Assembly (NCBI RefSeq): GCF_016775155.1
Contig: NZ_JAEUGD010000042.1
Coordinates: 62,001-126,000, forward strand
Length of the DNA: 64,000 bases
From: Fulvivirga marina
Lineage (GTDB): Bacteria; Bacteroidota; Bacteroidia; Cytophagales; Cyclobacteriaceae
Direction of reading: 5' to 3'
Part shown: positions 46,414 through 59,166 of the stretch, piece by piece
Numbering within the stretch: the stretch's first letter is position 1
How the letters are laid out: every line of letters begins with the position of its first letter
The notes under the pieces: model-generated
Databases searched by the model: none
Seen by the model: only the letters and a program-made list of their open reading frames with translations
What the model was told of the DNA's origin: nothing
Program-made: the position numbers and the translations under genes

Positions 46414-47601
46414 ATGGCTAAAGAAAATTTTGACCGTTCAAAACCCCACGTGAATATTGGAACAATCGGTCACGTAGACCACGGTAAAACAACTTTGACA
46501 GCTGCGATATCTAAAGTATTATCAGATAAAGGTCTTGCTCAAAACAGAGACTTTTCTTCAATTGATAACGCACCTGAGGAAAAAGAAAGAGGTATTACTA
46601 TCAATACTTCTCACATTGAGTACGCAACAGATAAGCGTCACTATGCTCACGTTGACTGTCCTGGTCACGCGGATTATGTTAAGAACATGGTAACTGGTGC
46701 TGCTCAGATGGACGGTGCTATTATAGTTGTTGCTGCTACTGACGGTCCTATGCCACAGACAAGAGAGCATATCCTTCTTTCTCGTCAGGTAGGTGTACCA
46801 GCTTTGGTTGTATTTATGAACAAAGTTGACTTAGTAGACGATCCGGAATTGCTAGAGCTTGTAGAGATGGAAATCAGAGAATTGCTTTCTGATTATGACT
46901 TCCCTGGTGATGATATTCCTGTAATCCAAGGTTCTGCTCTTGGTGCATTGAATGGTGAGCCTGAGTGGGTTGCTAAAGTTGAAGAATTGATGGATGCTGT
47001 TGATGATTATATCCCTCTTCCTGAGCGTCTTATAGACAAAGATTTCTTGATGCCTGTAGAAGACGTATTCTCTATTACTGGTAGAGGTACAGTGGCTACT
47101 GGTAGAATTGAAAGAGGTGTAATTAATAGTGGTGATCCTGTGGATATCTTAGGTATGGGTGCAGAAGGTTTGAAATCTACTGTAACTGGTGTTGAGATGT
47201 TTAGAAAGATATTAGATAGGGGTGAAGCTGGTGATAACGTGGGTCTTCTTTTAAGAGGTATCGAGAAAAGCCAGATTAAAAGAGGTATGGTAATCTGTAA
47301 GCCTGGTTCTGTTACTCCTCACCAAAAGTTTAAAGCAGAGGTTTACGTGCTTTCTAAAGAAGAAGGTGGTCGTCACACTCCTTTCTTTAACAAGTACAGA
47401 CCACAGTTCTATTTGAGAACTACTGACGTTACTGGTGAGATCATGCTTCCTGAAGGAGTAGAAATGGTTATGCCTGGTGACAACGTTTCTATCGAGGTTA
47501 ACCTAATCAATAAGGTTGCGATGGAAAAAGGACTTAGGTTCGCTATCCGTGAAGGTGGTAGAACAGTAGGTTCTGGTCAGGTAACTGAAATTTTAGATTA
47601 A
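46414..47601 (+). CDS. tuf: Elongation factor Tu
   Basis: GTPase that brings aminoacyl-tRNA to the ribosome. The 395-residue protein has the P-loop GHVDHGKT at 19-26, RGITINT (switch I), [16 protein letters not shown] and the domain 2-3 blocks typical of the factor. It has the tRNA genes upstream and a strong terminator downstream, so tRNA-Tyr/Gly/Thr-tuf is one transcription unit with a leader of about 170 bases after tRNA-Thr. Confidence 0.99.
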   Translation: MAKENFDRSKPHVNIGTIGHVDHGKTTLTAAISKVLSDKGLAQNRDFSSIDNAPEEKERGITINTSHIEYATDKRHYAHVDCPGHADYVKNMVTGAAQMDGAIIVVAATDGPMPQTREHILLSRQVGVPALVVFMNKVDLVDDPELLELVEMEIRELLSDYDFPGDDIPVIQGSALGALNGEPEWVAKVEELMDAVDDYIPLPERLIDKDFLMPVEDVFSITGRGTVATGRIERGVINSGDPVDILGMGAEGLKSTVTGVEMFRKILDRGEAGDNVGLLLRGIEKSQIKRGMVICKPGSVTPHQKFKAEVYVLSKEEGGRHTPFFNKYRPQFYLRTTDVTGEIMLPEGVEMVMPGDNVSIEVNLINKVAMEKGLRFAIREGGRTVGSGQVTEILD

Positions 47602-47618
47602 GAATAAAATATTCTCAG

Positions 47619-47650
47619 AAAGCGTTCCGAAAAACTCGGAACGCTTTTAT
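47619..47650 (+). terminator. Terminator of tuf
   Basis: AAAGCGTTCCGA (47619-47630) pairs perfectly with TCGGAACGCTTT (47636-47647), loop AAAAC, followed by T-rich sequence. Confidence 0.92.
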
Positions 47651-47667
47651 TTTCTGAAAAGTTATCG

Positions 47668-47675
47668 TATCTTTG
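47668..47675 (+). promoter_or_regulatory. -7 element for tRNA-Trp-secE
   Basis: TATCTTTG, an exact TAnnTTTG match, directly after the tuf terminator and 110 bases upstream of tRNA-Trp. The -33 region is TTT rather than TTG. Confidence 0.6.
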
Positions 47676-47784
47676 CAGACCATTTTGGATTGTAGCGCAT
47701 AAGTCAGGTTGATTTTTTGTTAAAATCAGAAGGGGTAGTGGCTTGTTTGACAAAGGCTTATGTGTATGGTACATTATATTATAA

Positions 47785-47857
47785 ACGGGTGTAGCTCAAT
47801 TGGTAGAGTAGTGGTCTCCAAAACCATTGGCTGGGAGTTCGAGTCTCTCCACCCGTG
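47785..47857 (+). tRNA. tRNA-Trp (CCA)
   Basis: Acceptor ACGGGTG pairs with CACCCGT; anticodon loop CTCCAAA gives CCA; T-loop TTCGAGT. It precedes secE by 22 bases, the normal order in this phylum. Confidence 0.96.
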
Positions 47858-47879
47858 CTAAATTTAAACAAGTAGTCTG

Positions 47880-48071
47880 ATGCATAAGTTAAAGACATTT
47901 ATCCTGGAGTCGTATGATGAGATGAAAAACAAAGTCTCATGGCCAAAGTATAGTGAACTTCAGAGCAGCTCTATTTTAGTTTTAGTTGCTTCACTTATTT
48001 TTGCGTTGGTTATAGGCTTAATGGACTATGTATTCCAAAATGGCATGGACTGGTTTTATAACGAATTTTAA
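47880..48071 (+). CDS. secE: Preprotein translocase subunit SecE
   Basis: A 63-residue single-span subunit of the Sec translocon. The conserved WPKYSELQSSSILVLVAS block (about residues 21-38) precedes the transmembrane helix (about 29-50), and the short form is normal for this phylum. It lies between tRNA-Trp and nusG, the universal order. Confidence 0.93.
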   Translation: MHKLKTFILESYDEMKNKVSWPKYSELQSSSILVLVASLIFALVIGLMDYVFQNGMDWFYNEF

Positions 48072-48091
48072 TTACTAATACTTGACTAGCG

Positions 48092-48649
48092 ATGAGTGAA
48101 TTAAAATGGTATGTGGTAAGGGTTGTAAGCGGTCAGGAAAAGAAAGTTAAAACTTACCTGGAGACTGAAGTGGAGAGAGAAAAGCTTCAGGATTTTATTC
48201 CACAGGTATTGATTCCTTCGGAGAAGGTGTATGAAATGAGAGGGGGAAAGAAGAGAGTCAGAGAGAGAAACTTCTTTCCGGGTTATGTACTGGTGTCAGC
48301 TGATTTAAGTAATGGAGAAGCCAATCACTTGGTTACAAGTATCCCTGGAGTTATCGGTTTTCTTGGTAATAACGGTACCGGTTCTTCGAAAGACCCTGTT
48401 GCGTTGCGCCAGTCTGAAGTGAATAGAATTTTGGGCAAGGTTGATGAAATTGATGAGTTTGAAGAGAAGTTGGAAACTCCATATATAGTAGGGGAGTCCG
48501 TGAAGGTTATGGATGGGCCGTTTAGTGGTTTTACTGGTACTGTTGAAGAGGTATTTGAAGAGCGTAAAAAGCTCAATGTAATGGTAAAGATATTCGGCAG
48601 GAATACTCCTGTAGAATTAAACTATATGCAAGTAGAAAAATTAGATTAA
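48092..48649 (+). CDS. nusG: Transcription termination/antitermination factor NusG
   Basis: Binds RNA polymerase and couples transcription to translation. The 185-residue protein starts [16 protein letters not shown] (NGN domain) and has FFPGYVLV; the C-terminal KOW domain is [19 protein letters not shown] hydrophilic insert around residues 85-115 separates the two domains. It stands between secE and rplK. Confidence 0.97.
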   Translation: MSELKWYVVRVVSGQEKKVKTYLETEVEREKLQDFIPQVLIPSEKVYEMRGGKKRVRERNFFPGYVLVSADLSNGEANHLVTSIPGVIGFLGNNGTGSSKDPVALRQSEVNRILGKVDEIDEFEEKLETPYIVGESVKVMDGPFSGFTGTVEEVFEERKKLNVMVKIFGRNTPVELNYMQVEKLD

Positions 48650-48653
48650 GATA

Positions 48654-49094
48654 ATGGCTAAGGAAATTAGTGGATACTTGAAGTTGCAGATTAGGGGAGG
48701 TCAGGCAAACCCTTCACCACCAGTTGGTCCTGCGTTAGGTTCTAAGGGACTTAACATCATGGATTTCTGCAAGCAGTTTAATGCAAGAACGCAAGAAAAA
48801 CAGGGACAGGTGTTACCTGTATTAATTACAATTTACTCTGATAAGTCTTTCGACTTTGTAATTAAAACCCCTCCTGCTGCGGTTATGCTGCTAGAAGCTT
48901 CTAAGAAGAAAAGTGGTTCTGCGGAACCTAACAGAACTAAAGTTGGAAGTGTTACTTGGGATCAGGTTAAGGCAATTGCTGAAACTAAAATGCCTGATTT
49001 GAATGCTTTCAAGATAGACTCTGCCATGAAGATGGTTGCTGGTACAGCCAGAAGTATGGGAATTAAAGTAACTGGAACGGCTCCTTGGGAGTAA
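48654..49094 (+). CDS. rplK: 50S ribosomal protein L11
   Basis: A 146-residue protein with [19 protein letters not shown] near the N-terminus, which binds 23S rRNA and the GTPase centre, and [19 protein letters not shown] followed by GTARSMGI at the C-terminus. Starts 4 bases after nusG. Confidence 0.98.
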   Translation: MAKEISGYLKLQIRGGQANPSPPVGPALGSKGLNIMDFCKQFNARTQEKQGQVLPVLITIYSDKSFDFVIKTPPAAVMLLEASKKKSGSAEPNRTKVGSVTWDQVKAIAETKMPDLNAFKIDSAMKMVAGTARSMGIKVTGTAPWE

Positions 49095-49106
49095 AATTTG
49101 AATCAA

Positions 49107-49811
49107 ATGGCAAAACTGACAAAAAATCAGAAAGCAGCGCAGGCTAAGGTAGATAAATTTAAGGAATATTCCCTAGAAGAAGCTGCTAATCTTTTGAAAG
49201 ACATTACTTTTACCAAATTTGACGCTTCTGTTGATTTGGATATCCGTCTTGGCGTTGATCCTAAGAAAGCTGATCAAATGGTAAGAGGCGTAGTTACATT
49301 GCCTCATGGTACAGGTAAAGACCTGAAAGTGTTGGTGCTTTGTACTCCAGATAAGGAGCAGGAAGCTAAGGATGCTGGGGCTGACTATGTAGGTTTAGAT
49401 GACTATATCAAAAAGATTGAGGGAGGCTGGACCGATATAGATGTTATTATTACTATGCCTACTGTAATGGCGAAAGTTGGTAGATTGGGTAGGGTTCTTG
49501 GACCTAGAGGTTTAATGCCTAACCCAAAATCAGGTACAGTTACCTTAGAAGTAGGTAAAGCTGTACAAGACATAAAGGCGGGTAAGATCGACTTTAAAGT
49601 AGATAAATTTGGTATCGTCCATACGAGTGTTGGAAAGGCGTCTTTTACGCCTGAGAAAATAAAAGACAACGTTCAGGAGATGATCAGTACAATAGCAAAA
49701 TTGAAGCCAGCTTCGGCGAAGGGAACATACTTTAAAAGTATTAACATTTCTACCACAATGAGTCCTTCAATCACTATTGACAAACATTCATTATCAGGAA
49801 TAAAATCATGA
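49107..49811 (+). CDS. rplA: 50S ribosomal protein L1
   Basis: Forms the L1 stalk; in many bacteria also represses its own operon. The ATG at 49107 gives [10 protein letters not shown]; an in-frame TTG at 49098 is less likely. Diagnostic blocks are [20 protein letters not shown] and [20 protein letters not shown]. Its stop overlaps the rplJ start (ATGA). Confidence 0.98.
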   Translation: MAKLTKNQKAAQAKVDKFKEYSLEEAANLLKDITFTKFDASVDLDIRLGVDPKKADQMVRGVVTLPHGTGKDLKVLVLCTPDKEQEAKDAGADYVGLDDYIKKIEGGWTDIDVIITMPTVMAKVGRLGRVLGPRGLMPNPKSGTVTLEVGKAVQDIKAGKIDFKVDKFGIVHTSVGKASFTPEKIKDNVQEMISTIAKLKPASAKGTYFKSINISTTMSPSITIDKHSLSGIKS

Positions 49812-50338
49812 CAAGGCAAGAAAAGGCAAATATAATCGAGTCACTGACCGAGAAGTTCAATAATAATCCACACTTCTATATTACGGATGCTTCAGGTCTT
49901 ACAGTAGCACAAGTTAATGCTTTCAGAAAAGTTTGTTTTGATAAGGGTGTAGAGTATGGAGTATACAAAAACACACTTATCAAGAAGGCGCTCGGCAATG
50001 TTGAAGGTGATTACACGGATCTTGACGAGTCATTGAAAGGTTTTTCAGGAGTAATCTTCTCTTCAGAAGTTGCTAACCTACCTGGAAAAGTAATTAAAGA
50101 ATACAGAGATAAACAAGGTTTGAAAAAACCTCTGTTAAAGGCTGCTTCCATAGATAGAGATTTCTTCATAGGTGAAGAAAACCTCAAAACATTAACCGAA
50201 CTTAAGTCTAAGCAAGAACTTATCGGTGAGGTTATTGGACTTCTTCAGTCACCTGCTAAGAATGTACTTTCTGCTCTTCAGAGCGGTAAGAACACTTTGG
50301 GAGGTTTAGTGAAGACTCTTTCTGAAAGAGAAAATTAA
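49808..50338 (+). CDS. rplJ: 50S ribosomal protein L10
   Basis: The 176-residue stalk base protein that binds L7/L12 dimers. N-terminal blocks include [21 protein letters not shown] and [13 protein letters not shown]; a helical C-terminus carries the L12-binding region. It overlaps rplA by 4 bases and leads to rplL after 46 bases. Confidence 0.97.
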   Translation: MTRQEKANIIESLTEKFNNNPHFYITDASGLTVAQVNAFRKVCFDKGVEYGVYKNTLIKKALGNVEGDYTDLDESLKGFSGVIFSSEVANLPGKVIKEYRDKQGLKKPLLKAASIDRDFFIGEENLKTLTELKSKQELIGEVIGLLQSPAKNVLSALQSGKNTLGGLVKTLSEREN

Positions 50339-50384
50339 AATCGAAAATCATTAAAAAAGAATAATTGACTAAATAAGAATAAAA

Positions 50385-50765
50385 ATGGCAGACGTTAAAG
50401 CACTTGGAGATCAACTAGTTGAACTTACAGTAAAAGAAGTAAATGAGCTAGCAGAATATTTGAAAGAAGAGCATGGTATCGAGCCTGCTGCTGCTGCAGC
50501 TGTTGCTGTTGCTGCACCTGCAGGTGGTGATGGTGGTGATGCTGCGGCTGAAAAATCAGAATTCGATGTGATCCTTAAGTCACCAGGCGGAGCTAAATTA
50601 GCTATCGTTAAATTAGTGAAAGAATTGACTGGATTAGGACTTAAAGAAGCTAAAGAAATCGTAGACAGCGCTCCTAAAGCTATTAAAGAGGGTGTTGCAA
50701 AAGACGAAGCAGAAGGTCTTAAGAAGCAGCTTGAAGAGGCTGGAGCCGAAGTGGAGTTGAAGTAA
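50385..50765 (+). CDS. rplL: 50S ribosomal protein L7/L12
   Basis: A 126-residue acidic stalk protein: N-terminal dimerisation domain, an Ala-rich hinge ([15 protein letters not shown], then a Gly/Asp stretch) and the C-terminal factor-binding domain [20 protein letters not shown] with [13 protein letters not shown] hairpin terminator follows it. Confidence 0.98.
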   Translation: MADVKALGDQLVELTVKEVNELAEYLKEEHGIEPAAAAAVAVAAPAGGDGGDAAAEKSEFDVILKSPGGAKLAIVKLVKELTGLGLKEAKEIVDSAPKAIKEGVAKDEAEGLKKQLEEAGAEVELK

Positions 50766-50805
50766 ACCTTGACGACATATTATTTGCTCGTCTAACAAAA
50801 AGTTA

Positions 50806-50834
50806 GGCCCCGGTAAACTAATCGGGGTCTTTTG
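50806..50834 (+). terminator. Intrinsic terminator/attenuator between rplL and rpoB
   Basis: GGCCCCGGT (50806-50814) pairs with ATCGGGGTC (50821-50829) around loop AAACTA, followed by TTTTGCTGTTT. Partial read-through would set the ratio of rpoBC to ribosomal protein mRNA, as in E. coli. Confidence 0.75.
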
Positions 50835-50922
50835 CTGTTTGTAGCTATTTACGAACAACACTTATTTAAGCCGTAAAACGACACGGCGTTTACAATATCT
50901 TGTAATTTAAATTTTTAAAGCC

Positions 50923-53900
50923 TTGGCTACTAAAAAAGATAACTCAAGAATCAGTTTTTCATCTATTAAGAAAGTAATAGATTATCCCGATTTCCTTGAT
51001 ATACAGCTTCAGTCCTTTAAGGATTTTTTCCAGTTGGAAACTCCAGCCGAAAAAAGGGAACAAGAAGGATTATTCAAAGTTTTTTCTGAAAATTTTCCAA
51101 TCACGGATTCAAGAGAAAACTTCGTACTGGAGTTTATCGACTATATAGTTGATCCTCCAAAGTATTCTGTTGATGAAAGTATCGACAGGGGTCTGACGTA
51201 CTCAGTACCTTTAAAGGCGAAATTGAAACTTACCTGTAATGATGAAGATCATGAGGACTTCGAAACTATAGAGCAAGAGGTTTTCTTGGGTAATATACCA
51301 TATATGACGAAGAAAGGATCTTTCGTGATCAATGGTGCAGAGAGAGTTATCGTATCTCAGCTTCACAGATCGCCAGGTGTATTCTTCGCACAAAGTAAGC
51401 ATACAAACGGAACCAAGTTATATTCTGCCAGAATTATACCTTTTAAAGGATCATGGATTGAGTTTGCCACTGACGTTAATAACGTTATGTACGCTTATAT
51501 CGACCGTAAAAAGAAGTTCCCTGTAACTACACTTTTAAGAGCCATAGGGTACGGTACCGATAAGGATATACTAGACCTTTTTGGTTTATCTGAAGAAGTT
51601 AAGGCTACAAAAAAGGATCTAAAGAATGCTGCCGGCAGAAAACTTGCAGCAAGGGTTTTAAAGACGTGGACAGAGGACTTTGTGGATGAGGATACAGGAG
51701 AGGTAGTTTCTATTGATAGAAACGAGGTTCTACTGGAAAGGGATCATATTCTTACTGAGGAGGATATTGAAACCATTGTTGATTCTGGATCAAAGTCGGT
51801 TATTCTTCATAGGGAAGATGTAAATGTTACTGATTATACTATTATATTCAATACATTGTCGAAAGATAACTCAAACTCAGAGAAAGAGGCTGTTGAGCAA
51901 ATCTATCGTCAATTAAGAAACACGGAAGCTCCTGATGAGCAAACAGCACGTGATATTATCCAAAGTTTATTCTTTAGTGAGAAAAGGTATGACTTAGGAG
52001 AAGTAGGTAGGTACAGGATTAATAAAAAACTGGGGCTTGACATCGACTCAGACCAAAGGGTATTGACAACAGAGGATATTATACTCATTGTTAAGTATCT
52101 TATCGGTCTTATCAATTCTAAAGCGGTAGTTGATGATATTGATCACTTGAGTAACAGACGTGTAAGAACTGTAGGTGAGCAGCTATATACTCAATTTGGG
52201 GTTGGTCTTGCTAGAATGGCAAGAACGATCAAGGAGAGAATGAACGTGAGAGATAATGAAGACTTTAAGCCTGTTGACCTAATTAATGCGCGTACATTGT
52301 CTTCTGTAATTAACTCCTTTTTCGGAACAAACCAATTGTCCCAGTTTATGGATCAGACAAACCCTCTTGCTGAGATTACTCACAAGAGAAGGATGTCTGC
52401 ATTAGGGCCAGGTGGTCTCTCTCGAGAGAGAGCAGGTTTTGAGGTTCGAGATGTTCATTATACTCACTACGGAAGGTTGTGTACAATTGAAACACCAGAG
52501 GGACCTAATATTGGTCTGATTTCTTCACTTTGTGTTCATGCCAAAGTGAATAATATGGGCTTCATTGAAACGCCTTATAGAGAAGTGCATGAGGGCAAAG
52601 TGGTAATGTCAGGAGATGTGAAGTACCTTACTGCAGAAGAGGAGGATACTCACAATATTGCACAAGCTAACGCTCCATTGGAGGACGACGGTAAGTTTAT
52701 AAATGAAAGGGTTAAGGCCAGGTTTGAAGGAGACTTCCCAGTAGTGGAACCCGCTGAGGTTCGTTATATGGACGTTGCGCCAAACCAGATTGTATCTGTA
52801 GCGGCTTCACTTATTCCTTTCCTTGAGCATGATGATGCAAACCGTGCATTGATGGGATCAAACATGCAGCGCCAGGCAGTGCCTTTGATGAAACCAGAAG
52901 CACCAATTGTTGGAACAGGACTGGAAGGCAGGGTAGCACTGGATTCTAGAGCACTGGTATTGGCAGAGGCGGATGGAGAAGTTGAATTTGTTGATGCTAA
53001 GAAAATCGTTGTAAAGTATGATATGGATGAAGATGATCTTCTTATCAACTTTGATGATGACTTTAAAACATATAACCTGATTAAGTTCAGAAGAACGAAT
53101 CAGGATACTTGCATCAATCTTACTCCTATAGTTAAAAAAGGAGAAAGGATTTTGAAAGGTCAACCTCTTGTTGAAGGATACGCAACACAAGGAGGAGAGC
53201 TGGCTTTAGGTAGAAACCTTAGAGTAGCATACATGCCTTGGCAAGGGTACAACTTCGAGGATGCGATTGTTATTTCTGAGAAGGTAGTTCGTGACGATGT
53301 TTATACTTCTATTCACATAGATGAGTATGAACTTGAAGTTAGAGATACCAAAAGAGGAGAAGAGGAATTGACCTCTGAAATTCCTAACGTTAGTGAAGAG
53401 GCTGTGAAGCACCTTGATGAAAATGGTATCATAAGAGTTGGTGCAGAGGTTAAGGAGGGAGATATCCTTATTGGAAAGATCACCCCTAAAGGAGAAACAG
53501 ACCCTACGCCGGAAGAGAAACTTTTAAGAGCTATTTTTGGAGATAAGGCAGGAGATGTAAAAGATGCATCTATGAAGGCTCCTCCATCATTGAGGGGCGT
53601 GGTTATAGATACAAAACTCTTCTCACGTCCTAAGAAGGATAAAGACCTTAGAGCAAAATCTAAGAAGGAGGTAGAAATACTTAAGAATAAATACACTAAG
53701 CAGTTATTAGCTTTAAGGTCTCAAATGATTGAGAAGCTAACTCAGTTGCTTGATGGTAAAGCATGTCAGGGGGTTAAGCACAAATTTGGGGATGAACTTA
53801 TCAGCAAAGGAGTGAAATTTAATGCTAGAAATATTGAGCAGAACTTATTCCCTGAAAAGAATATTTATAAAGACGAAAGTACATATAACGTACCTGAAGA

Positions 53901-54795
53901 GGTAAATTTAATTTCTGATGTTATACTTGATAACTGGACAACTGAAGAGAAAGTAAACGATTTAGTGTTTAGACTTGTTAAAAGTTACAATATCAAACGT
54001 AACGAGATAGCAGGTGATTTCAAGAGAGAAAGGTTTACTTTGGAGGTTGGTGACGAGTTACCTGCCGGTATTGTACAGCTAGCTAAAGTTTATATAGCTA
54101 AAAAGAGAAAACTTAAGGTAGGTGATAAAATGGCTGGGCGACATGGTAACAAAGGTGTGGTCGCGAGAATCGTTAGAACTGAGGACATGCCATTCCTTGA
54201 GGATGGAACGCCTGTTGATATCTGTTTGAATCCACTTGGTGTACCTTCTAGGATGAACTTGGGACAGATTTATGAAACAGTATTGGCATGGGCTGGTCTT
54301 GAGCTAGGAAGAAAGTATGCCACTCCAATTTTTGATGGAGCTTCAATGGATGAAGTAGCCAAGGAATTGAAGGAAGCAAGTCTTCCTGAATATGGTAGAG
54401 CGTACCTTTATGATGGGCTTACGGGGCAGCGATTTGATCAACCGGTTACAGTAGGTATAGCTTATATGCTTAAGTTAGGTCACTTGGTTGATGATAAAAT
54501 GCACGCAAGATCTATAGGACCGTACTCATTGATTACTCAACAACCGCTTGGAGGTAAAGCTCAGTTCGGTGGACAGAGGTTTGGTGAGATGGAAGTTTGG
54601 GCTCTTGAGGCATTCGGTGCATCACACGTTCTTCAGGAAATCCTTACCATTAAGTCGGACGACGTAATCGGAAGGGCTAAAGCTTACGAGGCTATAGTAA
54701 AAGGTGAAAATATGAAAAAACCTAACATTCCTGAGTCATTCAATGTTTTAGTTCATGAATTGCGTGGACTTGCATTGGAAATTACTTTAGACTAA
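50923..54795 (+). CDS. rpoB: DNA-directed RNA polymerase subunit beta
   Basis: A 1290-residue subunit. The start is TTG, giving MATKKDN as in relatives. Present are the rifampicin-pocket region [17 protein letters not shown] and [22 protein letters not shown] with the usual residues, the ethanol-binding [12 protein letters not shown] segment and the C-terminal [16 protein letters not shown] block. Nothing indicates rifampicin resistance substitutions at the main positions. Transcribed through from rplL past the attenuator or from an unseen promoter. Confidence 0.99.
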   Translation: MATKKDNSRISFSSIKKVIDYPDFLDIQLQSFKDFFQLETPAEKREQEGLFKVFSENFPITDSRENFVLEFIDYIVDPPKYSVDESIDRGLTYSVPLKAKLKLTCNDEDHEDFETIEQEVFLGNIPYMTKKGSFVINGAERVIVSQLHRSPGVFFAQSKHTNGTKLYSARIIPFKGSWIEFATDVNNVMYAYIDRKKKFPVTTLLRAIGYGTDKDILDLFGLSEEVKATKKDLKNAAGRKLAARVLKTWTEDFVDEDTGEVVSIDRNEVLLERDHILTEEDIETIVDSGSKSVILHREDVNVTDYTIIFNTLSKDNSNSEKEAVEQIYRQLRNTEAPDEQTARDIIQSLFFSEKRYDLGEVGRYRINKKLGLDIDSDQRVLTTEDIILIVKYLIGLINSKAVVDDIDHLSNRRVRTVGEQLYTQFGVGLARMARTIKERMNVRDNEDFKPVDLINARTLSSVINSFFGTNQLSQFMDQTNPLAEITHKRRMSALGPGGLSRERAGFEVRDVHYTHYGRLCTIETPEGPNIGLISSLCVHAKVNNMGFIETPYREVHEGKVVMSGDVKYLTAEEEDTHNIAQANAPLEDDGKFINERVKARFEGDFPVVEPAEVRYMDVAPNQIVSVAASLIPFLEHDDANRALMGSNMQRQAVPLMKPEAPIVGTGLEGRVALDSRALVLAEADGEVEFVDAKKIVVKYDMDEDDLLINFDDDFKTYNLIKFRRTNQDTCINLTPIVKKGERILKGQPLVEGYATQGGELALGRNLRVAYMPWQGYNFEDAIVISEKVVRDDVYTSIHIDEYELEVRDTKRGEEELTSEIPNVSEEAVKHLDENGIIRVGAEVKEGDILIGKITPKGETDPTPEEKLLRAIFGDKAGDVKDASMKAPPSLRGVVIDTKLFSRPKKDKDLRAKSKKEVEILKNKYTKQLLALRSQMIEKLTQLLDGKACQGVKHKFGDELISKGVKFNARNIEQNLFPEKNIYKDESTYNVPEEVNLISDVILDNWTTEEKVNDLVFRLVKSYNIKRNEIAGDFKRERFTLEVGDELPAGIVQLAKVYIAKKRKLKVGDKMAGRHGNKGVVARIVRTEDMPFLEDGTPVDICLNPLGVPSRMNLGQIYETVLAWAGLELGRKYATPIFDGASMDEVAKELKEASLPEYGRAYLYDGLTGQRFDQPVTVGIAYMLKLGHLVDDKMHARSIGPYSLITQQPLGGKAQFGGQRFGEMEVWALEAFGASHVLQEILTIKSDDVIGRAKAYEAIVKGENMKKPNIPESFNVLVHELRGLALEITLD

Positions 54796-54856
54796 TATTT
54801 AAAATATTGATGGCTGGGAGTTTATCTCCCGGCTATAGACATTAAATAATCAAACT

Positions 54857-57800
54857 ATGTCGTTCAGAAAGAATAAAAAACTAAACCTTGATTTTTCTAA
54901 GGTTACCATTAGTTTGGCATCACCTGAATCTATTCTTGAGAGTTCTCACGGTGAAGTCACACAACCGGAAACCATAAATTACAGGACTTACAAGCCTGAG
55001 ATGGGCGGATTATTCTGTGAAAGAATTTTCGGTCCAGTTAAAGATTGGGAATGTCATTGTGGTAAATATAAAAGAATACGGTACAAAGGTATCATTTGCG
55101 ACAGGTGTGGTGTTGAAGTTACCGAGAAGAAAGTAAGAAGAGAAAGAATGGGGCACATAGAACTTGTTGTTCCGGTTGCTCACATTTGGTACTTCAAGTC
55201 ATTACCTAATAAAATTGGCTATTTGCTTGGGCTACCTACAAAGAAGCTAGATCAAATCATATATTATGAGCGATATGTAGTTATTCAAGCTGGTATCAAA
55301 GAGGAAGACGGTCTGGCAAAGATGGATTTCCTTACTGAGGATGAGTATCTGGATATCTTGGATAAATTGCCTAGAGAAAACCAACTTCTTGATAACGATG
55401 ATCCTAACAAGTTCATTGCTAAAATGGGAGCAGAGGCTCTTGAAATGTTGTTGGCAAGAATCCAACTGGATGAACTTTCTTACGAACTGAGACATCAGGC
55501 TGCTACAGATACTTCTCAGCAGAGAAAAGCGGAAGCATTGAAAAGGTTGAAGGTAGTTGAAGCTTTTAGAGAAGCTCGAACCAGAATCGAAAACCGTCCT
55601 GAGTGGATGGTTATAAAAATGGTTCCTGTAATTCCACCAGAATTAAGACCATTGGTCCCTCTTGATGGAGGTAGGTTTGCTACTTCAGATCTTAACGATC
55701 TTTACAGAAGAGTAATCATAAGAAACAATCGTCTTAAGAGACTTATAGATATTAAAGCTCCTGAAGTAATCCTTAGAAATGAAAAGCGTATGCTTCAGGA
55801 AGCAGTGGATTCACTATTTGACAATTCAAGAAAAGTTAATGCTGTGAGATCTGATGGGAATAGAGCTCTTAAATCTTTAAGTGATATGCTTAAAGGTAAA
55901 CAAGGTCGATTCCGTCAAAACCTTTTGGGTAAAAGGGTTGATTACTCTGGTCGTTCAGTAATCGTTGTAGGACCTGAACTTAAGTTACACGAGTGTGGCC
56001 TGCCTAAAGATATGGCTGCGGAGCTTTTCAAACCTTTTATTATCAGAAAACTGATTGAAAGAGGAATAGTTAAGACTGTTAAATCAGCTAAGAAGATAGT
56101 AGATAGAAAGGATCCAGTAGTTTGGGATATTCTGGAGAATGTCTTGAAAGGACATCCAGTTCTTCTTAACAGGGCTCCAACGCTTCACAGATTGGGTATT
56201 CAGGCATTCCAGCCTAAATTAATAGAGGGTAAAGCAATTCAGTTGCACCCATTGGTTTGTACAGCATTCAACGCAGACTTTGACGGTGACCAGATGGCTG
56301 TTCACGTACCGCTTGGTCAGGAAGCTGTTTTGGAAGCTTCATTGCTGATGCTTTCATCTCATAATATCCTAAACCCTGCAAACGGAGCTCCTATTACGGT
56401 GCCTTCTCAGGACATGGTACTGGGACTTTACTATGTAACCAAGGGTAGAAGAGGAACAGAGGAAAAGCCTGTTGATGGTGAAGGAATGATGTTCTACAGC
56501 GCTGAGGAAGTTATCATAGCGATTAATGAAAATAGACTTTCTAAGCATGCCTATATTAAAGTAAGAACCAGGGTTAGAAATGATAATGGCGAATTAGAAA
56601 CCAAAGTTATAGAGACCGTAGCTGGTAGGGTTTTATTTAACCAGTATATACCAGAGGAAGTAGGTTTCGTTGATGAACTCCTTACAAAGAAAAAACTTCA
56701 GCAAATTATCTCTGATGTATTCAAGATTTCCGGAATGGCAAGAACCGCACATTTCTTGGATGATATAAAAGAGCTTGGTTTCCAGATGGCATACAAAGGA
56801 GGTCTTTCAATGGGACTAAATGATGTGGCTATACCAGCTGAGAAAGAGGAACTTGTTGCTCAGGCTAAGGAGGAAGTAGATGCAGTATGGAATAACTACC
56901 TGATGGGTCTTATTACCGATAATGAGAGATACAATCAGGTAATTGATATTTGGACAAGAATAAATACTCAGCTTACTAATACACTAATGACGAAACTTGC
57001 TGAGGATGATCAAGGCTTTAACTCAATCTACATGATGATGCACTCAGGAGCAAGGGGATCGAGAGAGCAGATTCGTCAGCTGGGAGGTATGAGGGGGCTG
57101 ATGGCCAAGCCTCAGAAAAACCTTGCTGGATCGGTTGGAGCTATTATTGAGAACCCAATTCTTTCCAACTTTAAGGAAGGTCTTGACGTAATCGAGTACT
57201 TTATTTCAACTCACGGTGCTCGTAAGGGTCTTGCAGATACCGCTTTAAAAACTGCCGATGCTGGATACCTTACAAGGCGTCTTGTTGATGTTGCTCAGGA
57301 TCTTGTAATTACTGAGGACGATTGTGGTACATTAAGAGGATTAACAGTTACCGCACTCAAGGATAATGAAGATATCGTTGAGGCGTTATCGGAGAGAATT
57401 CTTGGACGTGTATCTGTTCACGATATTTATGATCCACTTTCAGATGAACTCATCTGTGAGTCTGGAGAAGAAATTACTGAAGAAATAGCTAGAGTCATTG
57501 ACGAAAGTAGCATTGAGGAAGTGGAAATCAGATCACTTCTGACTTGTGAAACGAAGCAAGGAGGTTGTGCTAAATGTTACGGGCGTAACCTGGCAACAGG
57601 TAATATGGTACATGCTGGTGAGTCTGTTGGTGTTATTGCAGCACAGTCAATTGGTGAACCAGGTACGCAGCTTACATTAAGAACCTTCCACGTTGGTGGT
57701 ACTGCCTCAAACATTGCTGTTGATGCTAACATAAAAGCAAAATTTGATGGTACTATAGAGTTTGAAGGAATTAGAACTATCAAGACAACCAATAAGGAAG

Positions 57801-59164
57801 GTGATGCTGTTGAAGTAATCATGGGACGTACTGGTGAAATTAAAGTTGTGGATGAGAAGAGAGGCGTGGTGCTAATGACAAATCACGTACCTTACGGATC
57901 ATTCCTTAAAGTGAAAGAAGGACAGAAAGTTGAAAAAGGACAAGAACTTGTTTTCTGGGATCCTTATAATGCTGTAATCCTTTCAGAATTTGATGGTGCA
58001 ATTGAGTTTGAATCAATTATAGAAGGGATTACTTATAAAGAAGAGTCTGATGAGCAAACAGGTCACAGAGAAAAAGTAATTACTGATACAAAGGATAAAA
58101 CCAAAAACCCTGCAATTAGAGTAAATACCAAGGATGACGGTAAATCATACAATATTCCGGTGGGAGCTCACTTGGCAGTTGAAAATGGAGAGAAGATTAA
58201 GGCAGGGCAGATTCTGGCTAAGATTCCTCGTACCATGGGTAAATCAAGAGATATTACAGGGGGTCTTCCTAGAGTTACTGAGTTATTTGAAGCCAGAAAC
58301 CCTTCAAACCCTGCAGTAGTTAGTGAGATAGATGGAGTTGTTACATATGGAGGTATTAAACGTGGTAACAGAGAAATCTTCATTGAGTCAAAAGATGGTA
58401 TTAAGAAGAGGTATTTGGTGTCATTGTCTAAGCACATTCTAGTTCAGGATAATGACTTTGTGAAAGCGGGTTATCCACTTTCTGATGGAGCGATTACTCC
58501 AGCCGATATTCTTGCTATTAAAGGACCAACTGCTGTTCAGGAATATTTAGTAAATGAGATTCAGGAGGTTTACCGTCTGCAAGGTGTGAAAATCAATGAT
58601 AAGCATATTGAGGCTATCGTTAGCCAAATGATGCAGAAAGTTCAAATCGTAGACCCGGGAGACACCAGTTTCCTTACTCACGAGATTGTTGATAAGTTTG
58701 TGTTCAGTGAGGAAAACGATGCGGTTCTAGATAAGAAAGTGGTTACCGATGCAGGTGATTCTGAAAACCTCAGGCCAGGTCAGATCATTACAGCTAGAGA
58801 ATTAAGAGATGAGAATTCTACCCTTAAACGTAAAGATCTTAAAACTGTTGAAGTAAGAGAGGCAATGCCAGCGGTATCTAAGCCTACATTACAAGGAATC
58901 ACTCAAGCGTCGTTGAAAACAGAGAGCTTCCTTTCTGCGGCTTCTTTCCAGGAAACCACTAAGGTGCTTAGTGAGGCTGCAATACGCGGTAAAGCAGATC
59001 AATTACTAGGACTTAAAGAAAACGTAATTGTTGGACATTTGATACCAGCAGGGACAGGACAGAGGACTTTCAAAGATGTTATCGTAGGTTCTCAGGATGA
59101 GTATAACGAGCTGGTGTCTTCAAAAGAGGAATCTAAAGAGAGACAACTTCAGGAAGGTAATTAA
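54857..59164 (+). CDS. rpoC: DNA-directed RNA polymerase subunit beta'
   Basis: A 1435-residue subunit. The N-terminal zinc ribbon is CHCGKYKR with CDRCGVEV, the catalytic magnesium loop [12 protein letters not shown] has Asp474, 476 and 478, the bridge-helix region includes [17 protein letters not shown], and a second zinc site is [11 protein letters not shown]. 61 bases follow rpoB; two bases precede the DUF3467 gene. Confidence 0.99.
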   Translation: MSFRKNKKLNLDFSKVTISLASPESILESSHGEVTQPETINYRTYKPEMGGLFCERIFGPVKDWECHCGKYKRIRYKGIICDRCGVEVTEKKVRRERMGHIELVVPVAHIWYFKSLPNKIGYLLGLPTKKLDQIIYYERYVVIQAGIKEEDGLAKMDFLTEDEYLDILDKLPRENQLLDNDDPNKFIAKMGAEALEMLLARIQLDELSYELRHQAATDTSQQRKAEALKRLKVVEAFREARTRIENRPEWMVIKMVPVIPPELRPLVPLDGGRFATSDLNDLYRRVIIRNNRLKRLIDIKAPEVILRNEKRMLQEAVDSLFDNSRKVNAVRSDGNRALKSLSDMLKGKQGRFRQNLLGKRVDYSGRSVIVVGPELKLHECGLPKDMAAELFKPFIIRKLIERGIVKTVKSAKKIVDRKDPVVWDILENVLKGHPVLLNRAPTLHRLGIQAFQPKLIEGKAIQLHPLVCTAFNADFDGDQMAVHVPLGQEAVLEASLLMLSSHNILNPANGAPITVPSQDMVLGLYYVTKGRRGTEEKPVDGEGMMFYSAEEVIIAINENRLSKHAYIKVRTRVRNDNGELETKVIETVAGRVLFNQYIPEEVGFVDELLTKKKLQQIISDVFKISGMARTAHFLDDIKELGFQMAYKGGLSMGLNDVAIPAEKEELVAQAKEEVDAVWNNYLMGLITDNERYNQVIDIWTRINTQLTNTLMTKLAEDDQGFNSIYMMMHSGARGSREQIRQLGGMRGLMAKPQKNLAGSVGAIIENPILSNFKEGLDVIEYFISTHGARKGLADTALKTADAGYLTRRLVDVAQDLVITEDDCGTLRGLTVTALKDNEDIVEALSERILGRVSVHDIYDPLSDELICESGEEITEEIARVIDESSIEEVEIRSLLTCETKQGGCAKCYGRNLATGNMVHAGESVGVIAAQSIGEPGTQLTLRTFHVGGTASNIAVDANIKAKFDGTIEFEGIRTIKTTNKEGDAVEVIMGRTGEIKVVDEKRGVVLMTNHVPYGSFLKVKEGQKVEKGQELVFWDPYNAVILSEFDGAIEFESIIEGITYKEESDEQTGHREKVITDTKDKTKNPAIRVNTKDDGKSYNIPVGAHLAVENGEKIKAGQILAKIPRTMGKSRDITGGLPRVTELFEARNPSNPAVVSEIDGVVTYGGIKRGNREIFIESKDGIKKRYLVSLSKHILVQDNDFVKAGYPLSDGAITPADILAIKGPTAVQEYLVNEIQEVYRLQGVKINDKHIEAIVSQMMQKVQIVDPGDTSFLTHEIVDKFVFSEENDAVLDKKVVTDAGDSENLRPGQIITARELRDENSTLKRKDLKTVEVREAMPAVSKPTLQGITQASLKTESFLSAASFQETTKVLSEAAIRGKADQLLGLKENVIVGHLIPAGTGQRTFKDVIVGSQDEYNELVSSKEESKERQLQEGN

Positions 59165-59166
59165 TA

